From assembly GCA_964515905.1 (NCBI GenBank), contig CAZEWK010000072.1, positions 1 to 64,000 on the forward strand: a stretch of 64,000 nucleotides of DNA. Reading direction: 5' to 3'. Shown in pieces: positions 37,457-46,324 of the stretch (its first letter is position 1; each line of letters begins with the position of its first letter). The notes under the pieces are model-generated. The model searched no databases, was not told where the DNA came from, and worked only from the letters and a program-made list of their open reading frames with translations. The position numbers and the translations under genes are program-made. The DNA is from GCA-2712985 sp964515905 (GTDB lineage: Bacteria > Pseudomonadota > Alphaproteobacteria > UBA7887).

Positions 37457-38776
37457 TTAGCAGCCAAAACCTAAAGGAGGTTGCCCCACGAGGATCGCTC
37501 TAAAATCATTAACGTTTGTCCTAGTTGGGCCCGTCACTAATAAATCTTCTAGTTTAGAAAAGAAACCGTAGGCATCATTGTTCGCCAAAAAATCCGTAGC
37601 ATTAAGACCACAAGATAGTCCTCGAGCCAAGGTGTCTGGCGAAATCATTGCACCCGCATTATCCTCGCTACCATCTATCCCATCGGTATCGCAGGCGAGG
37701 GCATATACATGCTCTACTCCCCCAAGACATATGGCAAGCGCTAATAGAAACTCAGAGTTAGGTCCACCTCGACCAGTACCACGAATTGTTACTGTAGTCT
37801 CTCCGCCTGATAATAATACACAGGGTACCGTTGCCGGCTGACCCCAACGGATAATTTGACGCACTACTGAAGCGTGAAACATTGCTACGTCCCTGCTTTC
37901 ACCTTCCATAGAATCACTCAGGATTATAGGGCGCACCCCTGCCGATTCAGCCACCTTAGCCGCAGCTTCCAATGCATCTTGAGGCTTAACTATGATCCGG
38001 ACGCTAGAATGCTCAAGAAACGGTGAACTTGGCTCTGGTGTTTCATCTTTTGCCGCAGCCAAATGCGCTTCAACTGTAGGAGGTGGTTTAATCCTATACT
38101 TCAGTAGAACGTCCTTCGCATCAGAAAAAGTTGTAGGATCACCAACCGTTGGGCCAGATGCTATTACGCCTGGATCATCTCCAGGAACGTCGGAAATAGC
38201 CAATGTTATAACCTCAGCCGGCGCCGCTTCGACTGCTAACCTGCCACCTTTTATCGCTGAAAGGTGTTTCCTTACGCAATTTATCTCTGAGATTGTTGCT
38301 CCACTTCGGAGCAATTGATCCGTTACCATCTGTTTTTCTGCTAATGCTATACCCGTCGCCGGCAAGGTTAGTAGGGCCGAGCCACCGCCCGACACTAGAC
38401 ACAAGACTTGATCCTCCGAACCTAGTGGTTGGACAAGTTCAAGAATGCGACGCGCTGCGCGCAATCCCGATTCGTCTGGAATTGGATGTGCAGCTTCAAC
38501 AACTTTGATTTTGTCTGTTTGTACAGAGTGGCCATAACGAGTAATAACCAATCCATCAATCGTGTCGTTGCGGCCTTCACTTTCCCACGCCTTTTCGACG
38601 GCCGCAGCCATTAGGGCTGCCGCCTTTCCAGCACCTACCACTACCGTTCTACCCGGAGGCGCCTGCGGTAGAAAATCGCCGAGAGCACGTGCCGGAGAGG
38701 CCGACACAACTGCTGCATCAAACATGGATCGAAGGAGACGTAAGGGAGCATCTGTCATTATAGAAACCAATTCCAT
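37457..38776 (-). CDS. Glycerate 2-kinase (MOFRL family, GckA/TtuD)
   Basis: A 439-residue glycerate kinase of the MOFRL type, phosphorylating D-glycerate at position 2. The N-terminal kinase half has VVGAGKAAALMAAAVEKAW with the conserved Lys, VSGGGSALLTLP and CVRKHLSAIKGGRLA; the C-terminal MOFRL half has LSGGETTVTIRGTGRGGPN and ACDTDGIDGSEDNAG. In alphaproteobacteria it serves glyoxylate, glycine or hydroxypyruvate use. Methionine codons at 38776 and 38758 are both possible starts. No pathway partner adjacent. Confidence 0.92.
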   Translation of the reverse strand: MELVSIMTDAPLRLLRSMFDAAVVSASPARALGDFLPQAPPGRTVVVGAGKAAALMAAAVEKAWESEGRNDTIDGLVITRYGHSVQTDKIKVVEAAHPIPDESGLRAARRILELVQPLGSEDQVLCLVSGGGSALLTLPATGIALAEKQMVTDQLLRSGATISEINCVRKHLSAIKGGRLAVEAAPAEVITLAISDVPGDDPGVIASGPTVGDPTTFSDAKDVLLKYRIKPPPTVEAHLAAAKDETPEPSSPFLEHSSVRIIVKPQDALEAAAKVAESAGVRPIILSDSMEGESRDVAMFHASVVRQIIRWGQPATVPCVLLSGGETTVTIRGTGRGGPNSEFLLALAICLGGVEHVYALACDTDGIDGSEDNAGAMISPDTLARGLSCGLNATDFLANNDAYGFFSKLEDLLVTGPTRTNVNDFRAILVGQPPLGFGC

Positions 38777-38930
38777 ACCAAAGGTAGCAAAGATTAACCC
38801 AAGTTGCCAACTTGATCCACGGAGATACTATGCGGAATCGACTTAAAAAAATTATCGACATTTTCTATCATAGTGGCCTCTAATATTAAGTCCTGTATCT
38901 ATACAACCCGTGCTAGGGAAAACCGTACCT

Positions 38931-39770
38931 ATGCAAAATCACCATCGAGAATTAGTTGAAAGAGCAAAGCGGTACCCATTTGGTTGCCCCGATCAGTCTT
39001 TTATCTTCGCTAAAGGAAGGGTTTGGAAGCTTCATGATTTTGATGTAAACAGCGAACTAGGTGCTGCCCAGGTCAATATATGCGGCGAAGTGCAAACATT
39101 GCGGGAAACCGTCGAGCAATTCGACATTGACCTCACAAGTCTCGAGGCGCCGAGGAAGGCCGTACTAGCCTCCGGCTCTAATTCCTCACCAATAAGACTA
39201 AAAGAAAAATTTGGAACTCTCGAGAATAGCGCGCTAATCCCAGTAGTACGCTATAAAGTAGAAGACTATGTACCGGTTTTTTCTGCCAAATTCTCGAGCT
39301 ACGGTTCCATTACAGCTACCTTACAGTACGCGCCCAGTGTTCCATCAGAAATATTTGTTACATTTTTGACCGAAAATGAACTGAGCCGAATGCACGAAAC
39401 TGAAGCGATAGGAGATGAATATGATTTTGTGGAAATTAGAGACATCCGAATTTGGAATAACGGACGCCGTTGTGCCTTAGGACCGGTATACGCCTATCTT
39501 AGTACCCATGGGGTATTCCAGGTCGACAATGTCCAATTCAGTATCTTGGAAACTAATTCACCAGGGTTTCAGAAAAAATCTCAGAATCAGATGCAACTTG
39601 TGGCATGGGAACTTCTTGGATGCCAGGACACTCTGGATACATTCATTTATCAGAACGTCACCGATGAAAAATTGCGCAGAGATCGAAACTCCATTTTACA
39701 GGCATACAGCACACCCTTCAAAGATGACAACATAAGCGTTGTAAATGGCCCCGTAGAATTACTTTTTTAA
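38931..39770 (+). CDS. Protein of unknown function with GSN motif
   Basis: I do not recognise a named family with certainty. The 279-residue protein has no signal peptide or membrane segment. It contains LASGSNSSPIRLKEKFG (around residue 80), recalling the YGSN nucleotide or substrate loop of gamma-glutamylcyclotransferase-like proteins, and KFSSYGSITATLQYAPSV, a style seen in uncharacterised alphaproteobacterial proteins. Start ATG 38931 is used; a GTG at 38910 would add seven residues. Divergent from the glycerate kinase, tandem with the DUF1244 gene. Confidence 0.7.
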   Translation: MQNHHRELVERAKRYPFGCPDQSFIFAKGRVWKLHDFDVNSELGAAQVNICGEVQTLRETVEQFDIDLTSLEAPRKAVLASGSNSSPIRLKEKFGTLENSALIPVVRYKVEDYVPVFSAKFSSYGSITATLQYAPSVPSEIFVTFLTENELSRMHETEAIGDEYDFVEIRDIRIWNNGRRCALGPVYAYLSTHGVFQVDNVQFSILETNSPGFQKKSQNQMQLVAWELLGCQDTLDTFIYQNVTDEKLRRDRNSILQAYSTPFKDDNISVVNGPVELLF

Positions 39771-39852
39771 AAGAGATTATAAGGGTAGTGACTGACGGAC
39801 ACCTACTAGTATAAGATTCAAATAAGTCTACAACCGCGCGAGGTTAGGTACA

Positions 39853-40146
39853 GTGGAAAAACAAGAGAAAACTGAAATTGAAGCCGCAGCATTTCGCCAA
39901 CTAGTGGAACACTTGCAAGAAAATCCAACAGTACAAAACATTGACTTGATGGATCTTGCTGGGTTTTGTCGGAATTGTCTTTCAAAGTGGTATGTTGCCG
40001 CAGCAAAAGAAAAAGGTATTGATATTGATTATGATCGTGCACGTGAGTTGGTTTACGGAATGCCCTACTTGGAATGGAAAGCAAAGCACCAGACGGAACA
40101 ATCAAAGGAACGTTTGAAAGGCTTCGTTCAGCACGATCACGGATAA
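39853..40146 (+). CDS. DUF1244 family protein
   Basis: A 97-residue protein with the DUF1244 consensus: AAFRQLVEHLQENPTVQNID, LAGFCRNCLSKWY and ARELVYGMPYLEWKAKHQ. The paired cysteines in CRNC may bind metal. The function is unknown; it is widespread in alpha- and gammaproteobacteria. GTG start at 39853 with AGG about 10 bases upstream. Followed by a terminator shared with the convergent porin gene. Confidence 0.9.
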   Translation: MEKQEKTEIEAAAFRQLVEHLQENPTVQNIDLMDLAGFCRNCLSKWYVAAAKEKGIDIDYDRARELVYGMPYLEWKAKHQTEQSKERLKGFVQHDHG

Positions 40147-40246
40147 AATTGATTCATGGCGCTGTCCTGCTTCTAACTTCTGTAGGCTTGGACATCGATG
40201 TCCAGTGATTCACTCATAGCTTCCCAGTTTACATACGACAAAAACT

Positions 40247-40278
40247 AAGGGCCTCAGCATGTTCGCCGAGGCCCTTTG
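40247..40278 (-). terminator. Rho-independent terminator of the porin gene
   Basis: Plus-strand arms AGGGCCTC (40248-40255) and GAGGCCCT (40268-40275) form an 8-bp GC-rich stem around a 12-base loop. Read on the minus strand it is followed by TTAGTTTTTG, a T-rich tail, so it ends porin transcription about 80 bases after the stop codon. On the plus strand the tail is only TTT, so it would serve DUF1244 poorly. Confidence 0.8.
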
Positions 40279-40357
40279 AAATCTACCAACCTTCCTTACG
40301 CTACTCGGTGAATAGTTCACCCAGCAACTGTTTTCAGGTTGCTACACGTTACAGTTA

Positions 40358-41875
40358 TTAGTAGGACACGGTAACACTCCAGTGACCTTCAACTGCTTCG
40401 TTGGCAGCGTCATCAATCTCGTTGTTAACGCCCTGGTTCCGATTGTTATCACCGCGGAACTTCGCTGAGTGATAGGAAACCCCAACGCCCGTGGTAACTC
40501 GCGGTACAAGCGACCATACCAAGTTGCCGGTAAGCGAACGCCATTGAGTTAGTGGAGGCGTTTCATCATCGGCACCCAAAGAATAATCCTCTGGATTTGA
40601 GTTAGCACCGGAGAGGTGCAGTGTCGACCGCATCGAGTCATTCCACCAGTGCGTATAGTAGGTGTGCAGTGAATAGGTCACGGTACTGTCGATATTACCA
40701 GTTACTGGATCGACTGTGCCCTGATCACCCCGACCACCAGTCCACAAAGAGTGGTTGATGTTCGTGTTACGACCACCGTCCGTATAGGCAAAACCAGCAT
40801 AGAGCTTGTCTTTGCCAAGAGGAATGCTGATTTCTGGGAAAATACCAAAGCCCGTATCGGTGTCTGATGCACCAGCTACGTCGGTATTCAAGTTATTATT
40901 GTCATAGCCATACTGACGAAGTTGCAGGCCAAGACCAATATTAGCAGCGCCGGCGCCAAAGGACAAACGCGCCTGAAGATCAGGGAGCGATCCATTAATA
41001 TTGACACCACCCATGTCATCTCTGCCATCAGAGTCTAACGTGGCTGCAGGATGGACGAGCTGAATTCTGTAATTCATTCCTCCACCACCGCCTGCATACT
41101 GAATTGCAGGACCAATGCCAAGCGGACACGGTGCACCACCAGTAGCTACGGTTTCACCGTAACAATCACCACTGGTAAATGCGAACCCTTGTTGTCCAAA
41201 TGTCCAATTTCCAACACCAACGTTGGCAAATGGAGCCCAAACGCGATTAAGGCTGAGAGTATCTTCCAAAGCCAGACCATCACGATCGGTTGACAACACT
41301 AGGTTGGTTGTCACTGTACCCATGTTGGATTCGGATGATGTCGAAACAGCCATAGAATTTGACAAGCTTTCAAAACGAAGCTGGCCGTTGCTATTTGGAT
41401 TGCTTTCGTCAGGCTGAATAGTACCTGCATGACCCCACGACGAGAATGATCCTTCACTCGCACCGCCGTCATAAGTAGCCCGCATACTTATATGACCGGA
41501 GATGGCCACAGAAGTATCGGAACCTGGAACCTTAAAGGAGCCAGGTAAATCGCCACCTACCACGCCATTGGCGCGGGCGGTTTCTGGCATAATATAGTTA
41601 TCGCGCACGTCATAAGGTGCATACCGCGACGGAAGTTGCGGCGCACGCTTGCGAAGATATTGCCGATTCATAATTGGCGCAGCCGTCTGTGCGGCTACTT
41701 GCTGACCTTCTACACGTTCCATACGATCAAGAAGGTTTTGTAATTCCGCACGCATCTCGTCCATATCATTCGCCTGAGCCGGCGCCGCGATCATTGCTAT
41801 AGCGGTCGTCGAGTACAGGAAGCCCTTGACGATGGAACGAGTGCCCGACGGATTCTGCGGTGAGACTTTACGCAT
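40358..41875 (-). CDS. DcaP-like outer-membrane porin
   Basis: A 505-residue outer-membrane protein. It begins MRKVSPQNPSG with a signal peptide ending AQA (about residue 36), then a short coiled coil (DMDEMRAELQNLLDRMERVE) and a beta-barrel rich in alternating Gly, Asn and aromatic residues, ending in WSVTVSY, the aromatic end residue recognised by the BAM machine. The phrase LPGSFKVPGSDTSVAISGHI resembles DcaP-type trimeric porins that admit negatively charged or dicarboxylic substrates. ATG 41875 has GAGGG upstream; the frame is open to 41980 but lacks sense before it. Monocistronic, with its own promoter and terminator. Confidence 0.75.
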   Translation of the reverse strand: MRKVSPQNPSGTRSIVKGFLYSTTAIAMIAAPAQANDMDEMRAELQNLLDRMERVEGQQVAAQTAAPIMNRQYLRKRAPQLPSRYAPYDVRDNYIMPETARANGVVGGDLPGSFKVPGSDTSVAISGHISMRATYDGGASEGSFSSWGHAGTIQPDESNPNSNGQLRFESLSNSMAVSTSSESNMGTVTTNLVLSTDRDGLALEDTLSLNRVWAPFANVGVGNWTFGQQGFAFTSGDCYGETVATGGAPCPLGIGPAIQYAGGGGGMNYRIQLVHPAATLDSDGRDDMGGVNINGSLPDLQARLSFGAGAANIGLGLQLRQYGYDNNNLNTDVAGASDTDTGFGIFPEISIPLGKDKLYAGFAYTDGGRNTNINHSLWTGGRGDQGTVDPVTGNIDSTVTYSLHTYYTHWWNDSMRSTLHLSGANSNPEDYSLGADDETPPLTQWRSLTGNLVWSLVPRVTTGVGVSYHSAKFRGDNNRNQGVNNEIDDAANEAVEGHWSVTVSY

Positions 41876-41988
41876 GTTGGGAACCCTCACTTCTTTGATT
41901 AAAATAAACTGCAAACAGCGGCACCCCTCAACCGAGTTTGGCACCACTGGCCCACGCAGTAGATCTAAATCTACGCACAAGCTCCCCC

Positions 41989-42017
41989 ATTACATTATGA
42001 CAGACAGGTTAAATCAA
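41989..42017 (-). promoter_or_regulatory. Probable porin promoter
   Basis: The 305-base gap between the porin and the next gene carries this element. On the minus strand TTGATT (42017-42012) is 17 bases from TGTAAT (41994-41989). The transcript would have a leader of about 110 bases before ATG 41875, containing a small hairpin (TAGAT/ATCTA, 41960-41973). A hairpin-like inverted repeat lies further upstream at 42054-42073. Confidence 0.5.
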
Positions 42018-42053
42018 CTGTTCCAGGCACTAAAGAGTGGTAATTAGCTCTAT

Positions 42054-42073
42054 GTGTGGTAAAAAAACCACAC
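42054..42073. repeat. Perfect inverted repeat upstream of the porin promoter
   Basis: GTGTGG (42054-42059) and CCACAC (42068-42073) are perfect 6-bp arms around TAAAAAAA. It stands about 37 bases upstream of the proposed porin -35 box and about 110 bases before the divergent secreted-protein gene. It could be a regulator site or a small hairpin; no regulator can be named. Confidence 0.5.
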
Positions 42074-42180
42074 TGCCCCGCAAGCGTCAGTTTAATTAGA
42101 TATTTCAGAACGAGTGAACAAGTGTTTCCATATGTTGGTATTAAACAAGCCCAATTGTTTCATTCGATTATACTCCCCGG

Positions 42181-42657
42181 ATGAGTCTTCGTCAGCGCCA
42201 AAGCAAGGAATACAAGCTATTGATATTATTAAGATTGCGCGCATTTTCTCCGGTCTTCATTGTGGCTTCGGTCCTTATCCAAAATGCGTATGCCCCAACA
42301 ACCTGGGCCGATCCCGCTATTAAGATTTTGCTGGATACCTCTCAGTGCGTCGGAGCATTTGATGCCGCTTACCAAACGGCATACAAAATGGGCGTATATG
42401 CAAATATCACCGATTTGGACAAACAACGACAAAACTGGAAGAAACTTCTGGATTCTGTCTTCCTGTTTATTGTGGCCAACAGCGACAAAGAACAGGTGGA
42501 TTTAATCCAACGTTCATTGGCACAAGCATACCAGCAGCAATATAAAGAGGTTATTCGCTCTTTTCAGGAAAATGACGACGCCATTTTTCAAAATATTGAG
42601 AATAAGTGCAATTATATTCTAAACGAAGTGCGAAAAGCACTTACTGAATCAAAGTAG
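42181..42657 (+). CDS. Putative secreted protein of unknown function
   Basis: A 158-residue protein without a recognised domain. The basic start is followed by a hydrophobic stretch (about residues 22-40, FSPVFIVASVLIQNAYA) and a possible signal peptidase site near ADP. The mature part is helical and polar, with two cysteines (in SQCVGAF and NKCNYIL) that could form a disulfide, and a coiled-coil-like glutamine-rich middle. Divergent from the porin, so periplasmic co-function is possible but not shown. Confidence 0.6.
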   Translation: MSLRQRQSKEYKLLILLRLRAFSPVFIVASVLIQNAYAPTTWADPAIKILLDTSQCVGAFDAAYQTAYKMGVYANITDLDKQRQNWKKLLDSVFLFIVANSDKEQVDLIQRSLAQAYQQQYKEVIRSFQENDDAIFQNIENKCNYILNEVRKALTESK

Positions 42658-42710
42658 CAGAACAGAATAGAACCTAATCTTTAACCCCATAATTTGATGC
42701 ACAGAGTCTT

Positions 42711-42739
42711 TTGACATATCGGCGCGACGGCCGTAGAGT
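42711..42739 (+). promoter_or_regulatory. Probable amidohydrolase promoter
   Basis: TTGACA at 42711-42716, a 17-base spacer and TAGAGT at 42734-42739. The transcript would have a leader of about 120 bases that contains a perfect hairpin, ATCGTT (42822-42827) against AACGAT (42831-42836), placed about 30 bases before the start codon. The ribosome site is GAGGAGGGAG. Confidence 0.55.
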
Positions 42740-42867
42740 CGCATTTGGGTTTTTATGTATTGGCGCCGTGATCTCTATCCTCGCCAGGCCAGATGATCCA
42801 CGGACATAGACCCGTGCGACGATCGTTAGCAACGATTGGTGGATGTAACCACTGAGGAGGGAGAACA

Positions 42868-44187
42868 ATGGAATTTAATTATAAAAAAGCCTTTAATAAG
42901 ATCGATGGTAAAGTCGTGAACCCAGCTAATCCTTTTGAGCAGGGGACTGCATATTTCACTTCAGGTCATGATGTTGGCGGGGAAGTAGAATCTCGCATGG
43001 AAGACATGGCTGAAAAATCAGAGGTAGGTCGACGCGACTTCTTCCGGTCTGCATGTGGCTTTGCTGGCGCGATGCTAGCAGTTAATGCGGCTACTGGAAT
43101 GAAGTTCTTCAAAGTAGATGAAGTAGAGGCCCGCGAAATTGCTGCGACAGCCGAAGTAAAAGACTTTTTAAAAGGCAACACAGGACCTGTGGTTGACCAG
43201 CATACGCATATATGTACGCGTGAAGAAGGTTATATCGAAGGGGTCAATACTACTGAACAAGGGATGTGGTTTGTTGATCTACTGGATGGCCTAGGTAAAG
43301 CGATGGGGCTTCCTAATGGAACCTCAGATATGACGGTAGAAAACTACGGCAAACTATTGCTAGACGGCAGTGACACTGACGTCGGTATTTTCAACCCGTT
43401 TGGTTTCCGCGAGGATTACGGCGGGAAAGATATGATCCCGATGGAAGAGCAAGCCGAGGTAAAAGCGAAATGGCCAAACCGGACTATCATGCTTGCCGGC
43501 GGCCTCACCCCCAACCAAGGTGTTACGGAAACGCTTGAGAGATTGGAAGAGTATGTCAAAGATTATGATACTTCAGGTCTTAAGTTATACACCTTTGACT
43601 CCACTCCGCAAAAAGGGTGGTGGTTCGATGACGAAAAACTGGCATATCCAATTTGGGAAAAATGTCGGGAACTTGGCATTAAAAATATAGGTTGTCACAA
43701 AGGCATTCCTTTCGGCCAATTTATGGCTCGCTACGCTCATTGCGAAGATTTTGATAAAGCGTGTGATGACTTCCTAGACTTGAACTTCATTGCGTTCCAT
43801 TCGGCATGGCCATACCACCAAGAACTAGCAGCATTAAAAGGCTTTAAGCCACAACGGAACAATCTATATTGTGAACTTGGTTCAACTTTTGCTGCCACGG
43901 TATCTAGCAGACCAATCGAATGTGCCCACGTACTTGGCACGCTGCTTCGCGATGTGGGAACCGATTATGTGTTGTGGGGGACCGATTCGCTATTATGGGG
44001 CAACCCGCAGTGGCAGATCGACGCCTTCCGGCGGTTCCAGATTCCGGACGAGCTAATCGAGGGTCATGGTTACCCGCAGATTACGGATGAAATTAAAGCT
44101 AAGGTTCTCGGTGGCAACGCCGCGCGCTTATGGAATCTAGAATCAGCCAAGAACGAGCTTGGTCAACCCACATATCGGGTTGCCTAG
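42868..44187 (+). CDS. Amidohydrolase-family protein with internal Tat-like motif
   Basis: A 439-residue metal-dependent hydrolase of the amidohydrolase (Amidohydro_2-like) group. The metal-binding HTH (H112 and H114 in VVDQHTHI) opens the TIM barrel, GLKLYTFDSTP and HKGIP hold later ligands, and the C-terminal DYVLWGTDSLLWGNP has the catalytic aspartate. Residues 54-77 (GRRDFF then a hydrophobic run) look like a twin-arginine signal, but 53 residues precede it. ATG 42868 has a very strong ribosome site; a shorter start at 42997 would give a normal Tat signal but lacks one. The substrate is unknown. Followed by a strong terminator. Confidence 0.8.
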   Translation: MEFNYKKAFNKIDGKVVNPANPFEQGTAYFTSGHDVGGEVESRMEDMAEKSEVGRRDFFRSACGFAGAMLAVNAATGMKFFKVDEVEAREIAATAEVKDFLKGNTGPVVDQHTHICTREEGYIEGVNTTEQGMWFVDLLDGLGKAMGLPNGTSDMTVENYGKLLLDGSDTDVGIFNPFGFREDYGGKDMIPMEEQAEVKAKWPNRTIMLAGGLTPNQGVTETLERLEEYVKDYDTSGLKLYTFDSTPQKGWWFDDEKLAYPIWEKCRELGIKNIGCHKGIPFGQFMARYAHCEDFDKACDDFLDLNFIAFHSAWPYHQELAALKGFKPQRNNLYCELGSTFAATVSSRPIECAHVLGTLLRDVGTDYVLWGTDSLLWGNPQWQIDAFRRFQIPDELIEGHGYPQITDEIKAKVLGGNAARLWNLESAKNELGQPTYRVA

Positions 44188-44215
44188 GATCCTTTTGAGT
44201 AGCTTAGACATTTAA

Positions 44216-44253
44216 GGCAACGGCCGAGATCCAATCTCGGCCGTTGCTATTTT
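44216..44253 (+). terminator. Rho-independent terminator after the amidohydrolase
   Basis: A perfect 14-bp stem, GCAACGGCCGAGAT (44217-44230) and ATCTCGGCCGTTGC (44234-44247), with a CCA loop and the tail TATTTT. It lies about 30 bases after the amidohydrolase stop and before the FmdB-like gene, separating the two transcripts. Confidence 0.9.
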
Positions 44254-44268
44254 GGGGAACACCGTCAA

Positions 44269-44553
44269 ATGCCAACTTACGAATACATGTGTGATCCATG
44301 CCGAATGATCTATATGGTTCGGCACAATATGAATGATAAACCGAAGATCAAATGTCCAAAGTGCAAAAAAAGTACGGAGAAAATTCTATCCGCCGCTAAT
44401 TTGAATATGGGTGGTTGGTCGAGCCCGACCGAAGCAAAATACTCGAAACTGAGCATTTCTGATGAAATTGCTAAAGAAAAAGAATTACAAAGAACCTACG
44501 AAACCGTCTGGTTACCGCCACCCGTGGTCCACGACCCGTGGGAGGAACACTGA
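44269..44553 (+). CDS. FmdB-family zinc-ribbon protein
   Basis: A 94-residue protein with the FmdB/CxxC zinc-ribbon: PTYEYMCDPC, then KIKCPKCKKSTEKILS, giving two CxxC pairs 20 residues apart. Members are often called putative regulatory proteins. The C-terminal half is polar and includes a WLPPPVVHDPWEEH ending. Starts 15 bases after the terminator stem of the amidohydrolase, so either read-through or its own promoter serves it. Confidence 0.85.
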   Translation: MPTYEYMCDPCRMIYMVRHNMNDKPKIKCPKCKKSTEKILSAANLNMGGWSSPTEAKYSKLSISDEIAKEKELQRTYETVWLPPPVVHDPWEEH

Positions 44554-44720
44554 CAGAAAGACCGGCTTCTGCGGTCAAAGAATACCTCTCCCGCAAGCAC
44601 TGTAATTATCCGCAAAAAGATGTCCAGATGCTGGATTTAATAAAAACTTTCGAGTAATTGTCATTACCACTTTAAATTTTAATGCAGAACCTACTCGCTA
44701 GAGACTGGAGGGATTTGTTG

Positions 44721-45137
44721 ATGCTAATTCCTTTTTCAGGTGGTTGCGCCTGTGGAGCAATTCGATACAAATGTGTGACAGAACCCTTGTATATGGGCAA
44801 TTGTCATTGCCGCCACTGCCAGCAGGCGACCGGAAGTGCTTACTTTGCAGCAGTACTTGTAAGGGAATCAGGATTTTCTCTTGTCAGCGGGGAACCTGCT
44901 TGGTTCGAACGAAAAGCGGACAAAGGACACTCAATGCAAAGAGGATTCTGCACAGACTGTGGATCCCCGCTTTTTTTAAAAAATGGGATGCACCCAAGAA
45001 CTTGGGTTCTTTATGCGGGGAGTCTCGACGATCCTAGCCAGTATAAACCCAGCAGGAATATATATACTGAAAGCGCCCAACCGTGGGATCTAATGGACCC
45101 CGATTTACCCAAAAACGCTGGAATGCCAGATTGGTAA
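44721..45137 (+). CDS. GFA-family (glutathione-dependent formaldehyde-activating) protein
   Basis: A zinc-binding GFA/CENP-V-like protein of 138 residues, with GGCACGAIRY, NCHCRHCQQATGSAYFA and the C-terminal GFCTDCGSPLFLK, giving the seven cysteines that bind two zinc ions. Real substrates are mostly unknown. ATG 44721 is chosen because GGAGGG lies 8 bases upstream; the longer frame from 44682 would add 13 residues. Confidence 0.88.
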   Translation: MLIPFSGGCACGAIRYKCVTEPLYMGNCHCRHCQQATGSAYFAAVLVRESGFSLVSGEPAWFERKADKGHSMQRGFCTDCGSPLFLKNGMHPRTWVLYAGSLDDPSQYKPSRNIYTESAQPWDLMDPDLPKNAGMPDW

Positions 45138-45159
45138 AAACAGCCAAGCCGGTTGGCTG
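45136..45159 (-). terminator. Terminator overlapping the 3' end of tRNA-Gln
   Basis: On the minus strand CAGCCAA pairs with TTGGCTG around a 5-base loop, followed by TTTTT. The stem uses the tRNA's last bases including CCA, so termination occurs right at the end of the tRNA. Confidence 0.75.
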
Positions 45160-45228
45160 GGGCGCCAGGATTCGAACCTGGGAATCACGGGATCAAAACC
45201 CGTTGCCTTACCGCTAGGCTACGCCCCA
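45154..45228 (-). tRNA. tRNA-Gln (anticodon TTG)
   Basis: A complete cloverleaf on the minus strand: acceptor TGGGGCG with CGCCCCA, D arm with AGCGGTA, anticodon stem CGGG/CCCG and loop TTTTGAT giving anticodon TTG, T arm with GGTTCGAATCC, discriminator G and an encoded CCA. The TTG anticodon decodes CAA and, by wobble, CAG. Confidence 0.97.
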
Positions 45229-45345
45229 ATGCTAAAACACTATAGATATGCCAGAGTGCATTTTTGATGCAAGTAGTCGAAATACTGTTAACTATCTTCT
45301 ATAACAACTTATACGCTTTGCAGTAACCATTTTTTGGAGTAGGCC

Positions 45346-46239
45346 ATGGCCAAAACTCAAATAATCGACGGGAAAACAATTGCATCCCGTCAACGAGCTG
45401 CAGTGGCCAAAGCTGTAGCCTACCTTGCTGCAGAACACAACCTTTCCCCTGGTCTGGCTGTGGTCCTAGTTGGCAACGATCCAGCCAGCGAGATTTATAC
45501 GCGCAATAAAATTTTGCAAACGACTGATGTTGGAATGAATAGTCTGCACGAACAACTTCCCATAGACACGTCGGAACATGATTTACTCACCAAGATTGAC
45601 GAGCTAAATCGTGACGCGATGGTCAACGGGATCTTGGTTCAACTGCCACTGCCTCATCAGATCAACCCAGATATTGTGATCAACCAAATTGACCCGACAA
45701 AAGATGTAGATGGCTTCCATCCATTGAATGCAGGCGCCTTGGCAAATGGTGAGGGCAAGCTCACCCCATGTACCCCACAGGGATGTGTACTGTTGTTAAA
45801 GAAAACTATAGGCAACCTTGCCGGAGCAAACGCTATTGTAATTGGAAGATCAAACATAGTTGGAAAACCAGTGGCCCAAATGTTATTGCAAGAACACTGT
45901 ACCGTAACTATTGCACACTCCCAGTCACAGGATCTGCCTGCACTCTGTCGGCGCAGCGACATAATAGTGGCAGCAGCAGGTAAACCCGAAATGGTGCGAG
46001 GCAGCTGGATTAAGCCTGGGGCTGTCGTAATTGATGTTGGAATCAATCGTGTAGAACACTCGGGGGATAAGCCTCAGATCGTCGGAGACGTGGCGTTCAG
46101 TGAAGCATTGGACGTGGCCGGGGCCATCACGCCGGTACCAGGGGGTGTAGGACCTATGACCATTGCTTGTTTACTCAAAAACTGTGTTAGAGCTAGCTGC
46201 GAACAAAATAATATTCCTCTGCCTAACTTAAACCCATAG
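45346..46239 (+). CDS. folD: Methylenetetrahydrofolate dehydrogenase/cyclohydrolase FolD
   Basis: Bifunctional enzyme of one-carbon metabolism, oxidising methylene-THF to methenyl-THF and hydrolysing it to formyl-THF with NADP. The 297-residue protein has GNDPASEIYTRNK (with the catalytic YxxxK), QLPLPHQIN, KDVDGFHPLN, the nucleotide-binding VIGRSNIVGKP and the ending TPVPGGVGPMTIACLL. Monocistronic; the tRNA-Gln gene upstream is on the other strand. Confidence 0.97.
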   Translation: MAKTQIIDGKTIASRQRAAVAKAVAYLAAEHNLSPGLAVVLVGNDPASEIYTRNKILQTTDVGMNSLHEQLPIDTSEHDLLTKIDELNRDAMVNGILVQLPLPHQINPDIVINQIDPTKDVDGFHPLNAGALANGEGKLTPCTPQGCVLLLKKTIGNLAGANAIVIGRSNIVGKPVAQMLLQEHCTVTIAHSQSQDLPALCRRSDIIVAAAGKPEMVRGSWIKPGAVVIDVGINRVEHSGDKPQIVGDVAFSEALDVAGAITPVPGGVGPMTIACLLKNCVRASCEQNNIPLPNLNP

Positions 46240-46324
46240 CCAATGTCCAATTTGCTTTGTCCCTTAGTGGGGATTGTGTACTTTCCATTAACGCTGTTTA
46301 ATTCGGTTGCTATACTTATCCAAG

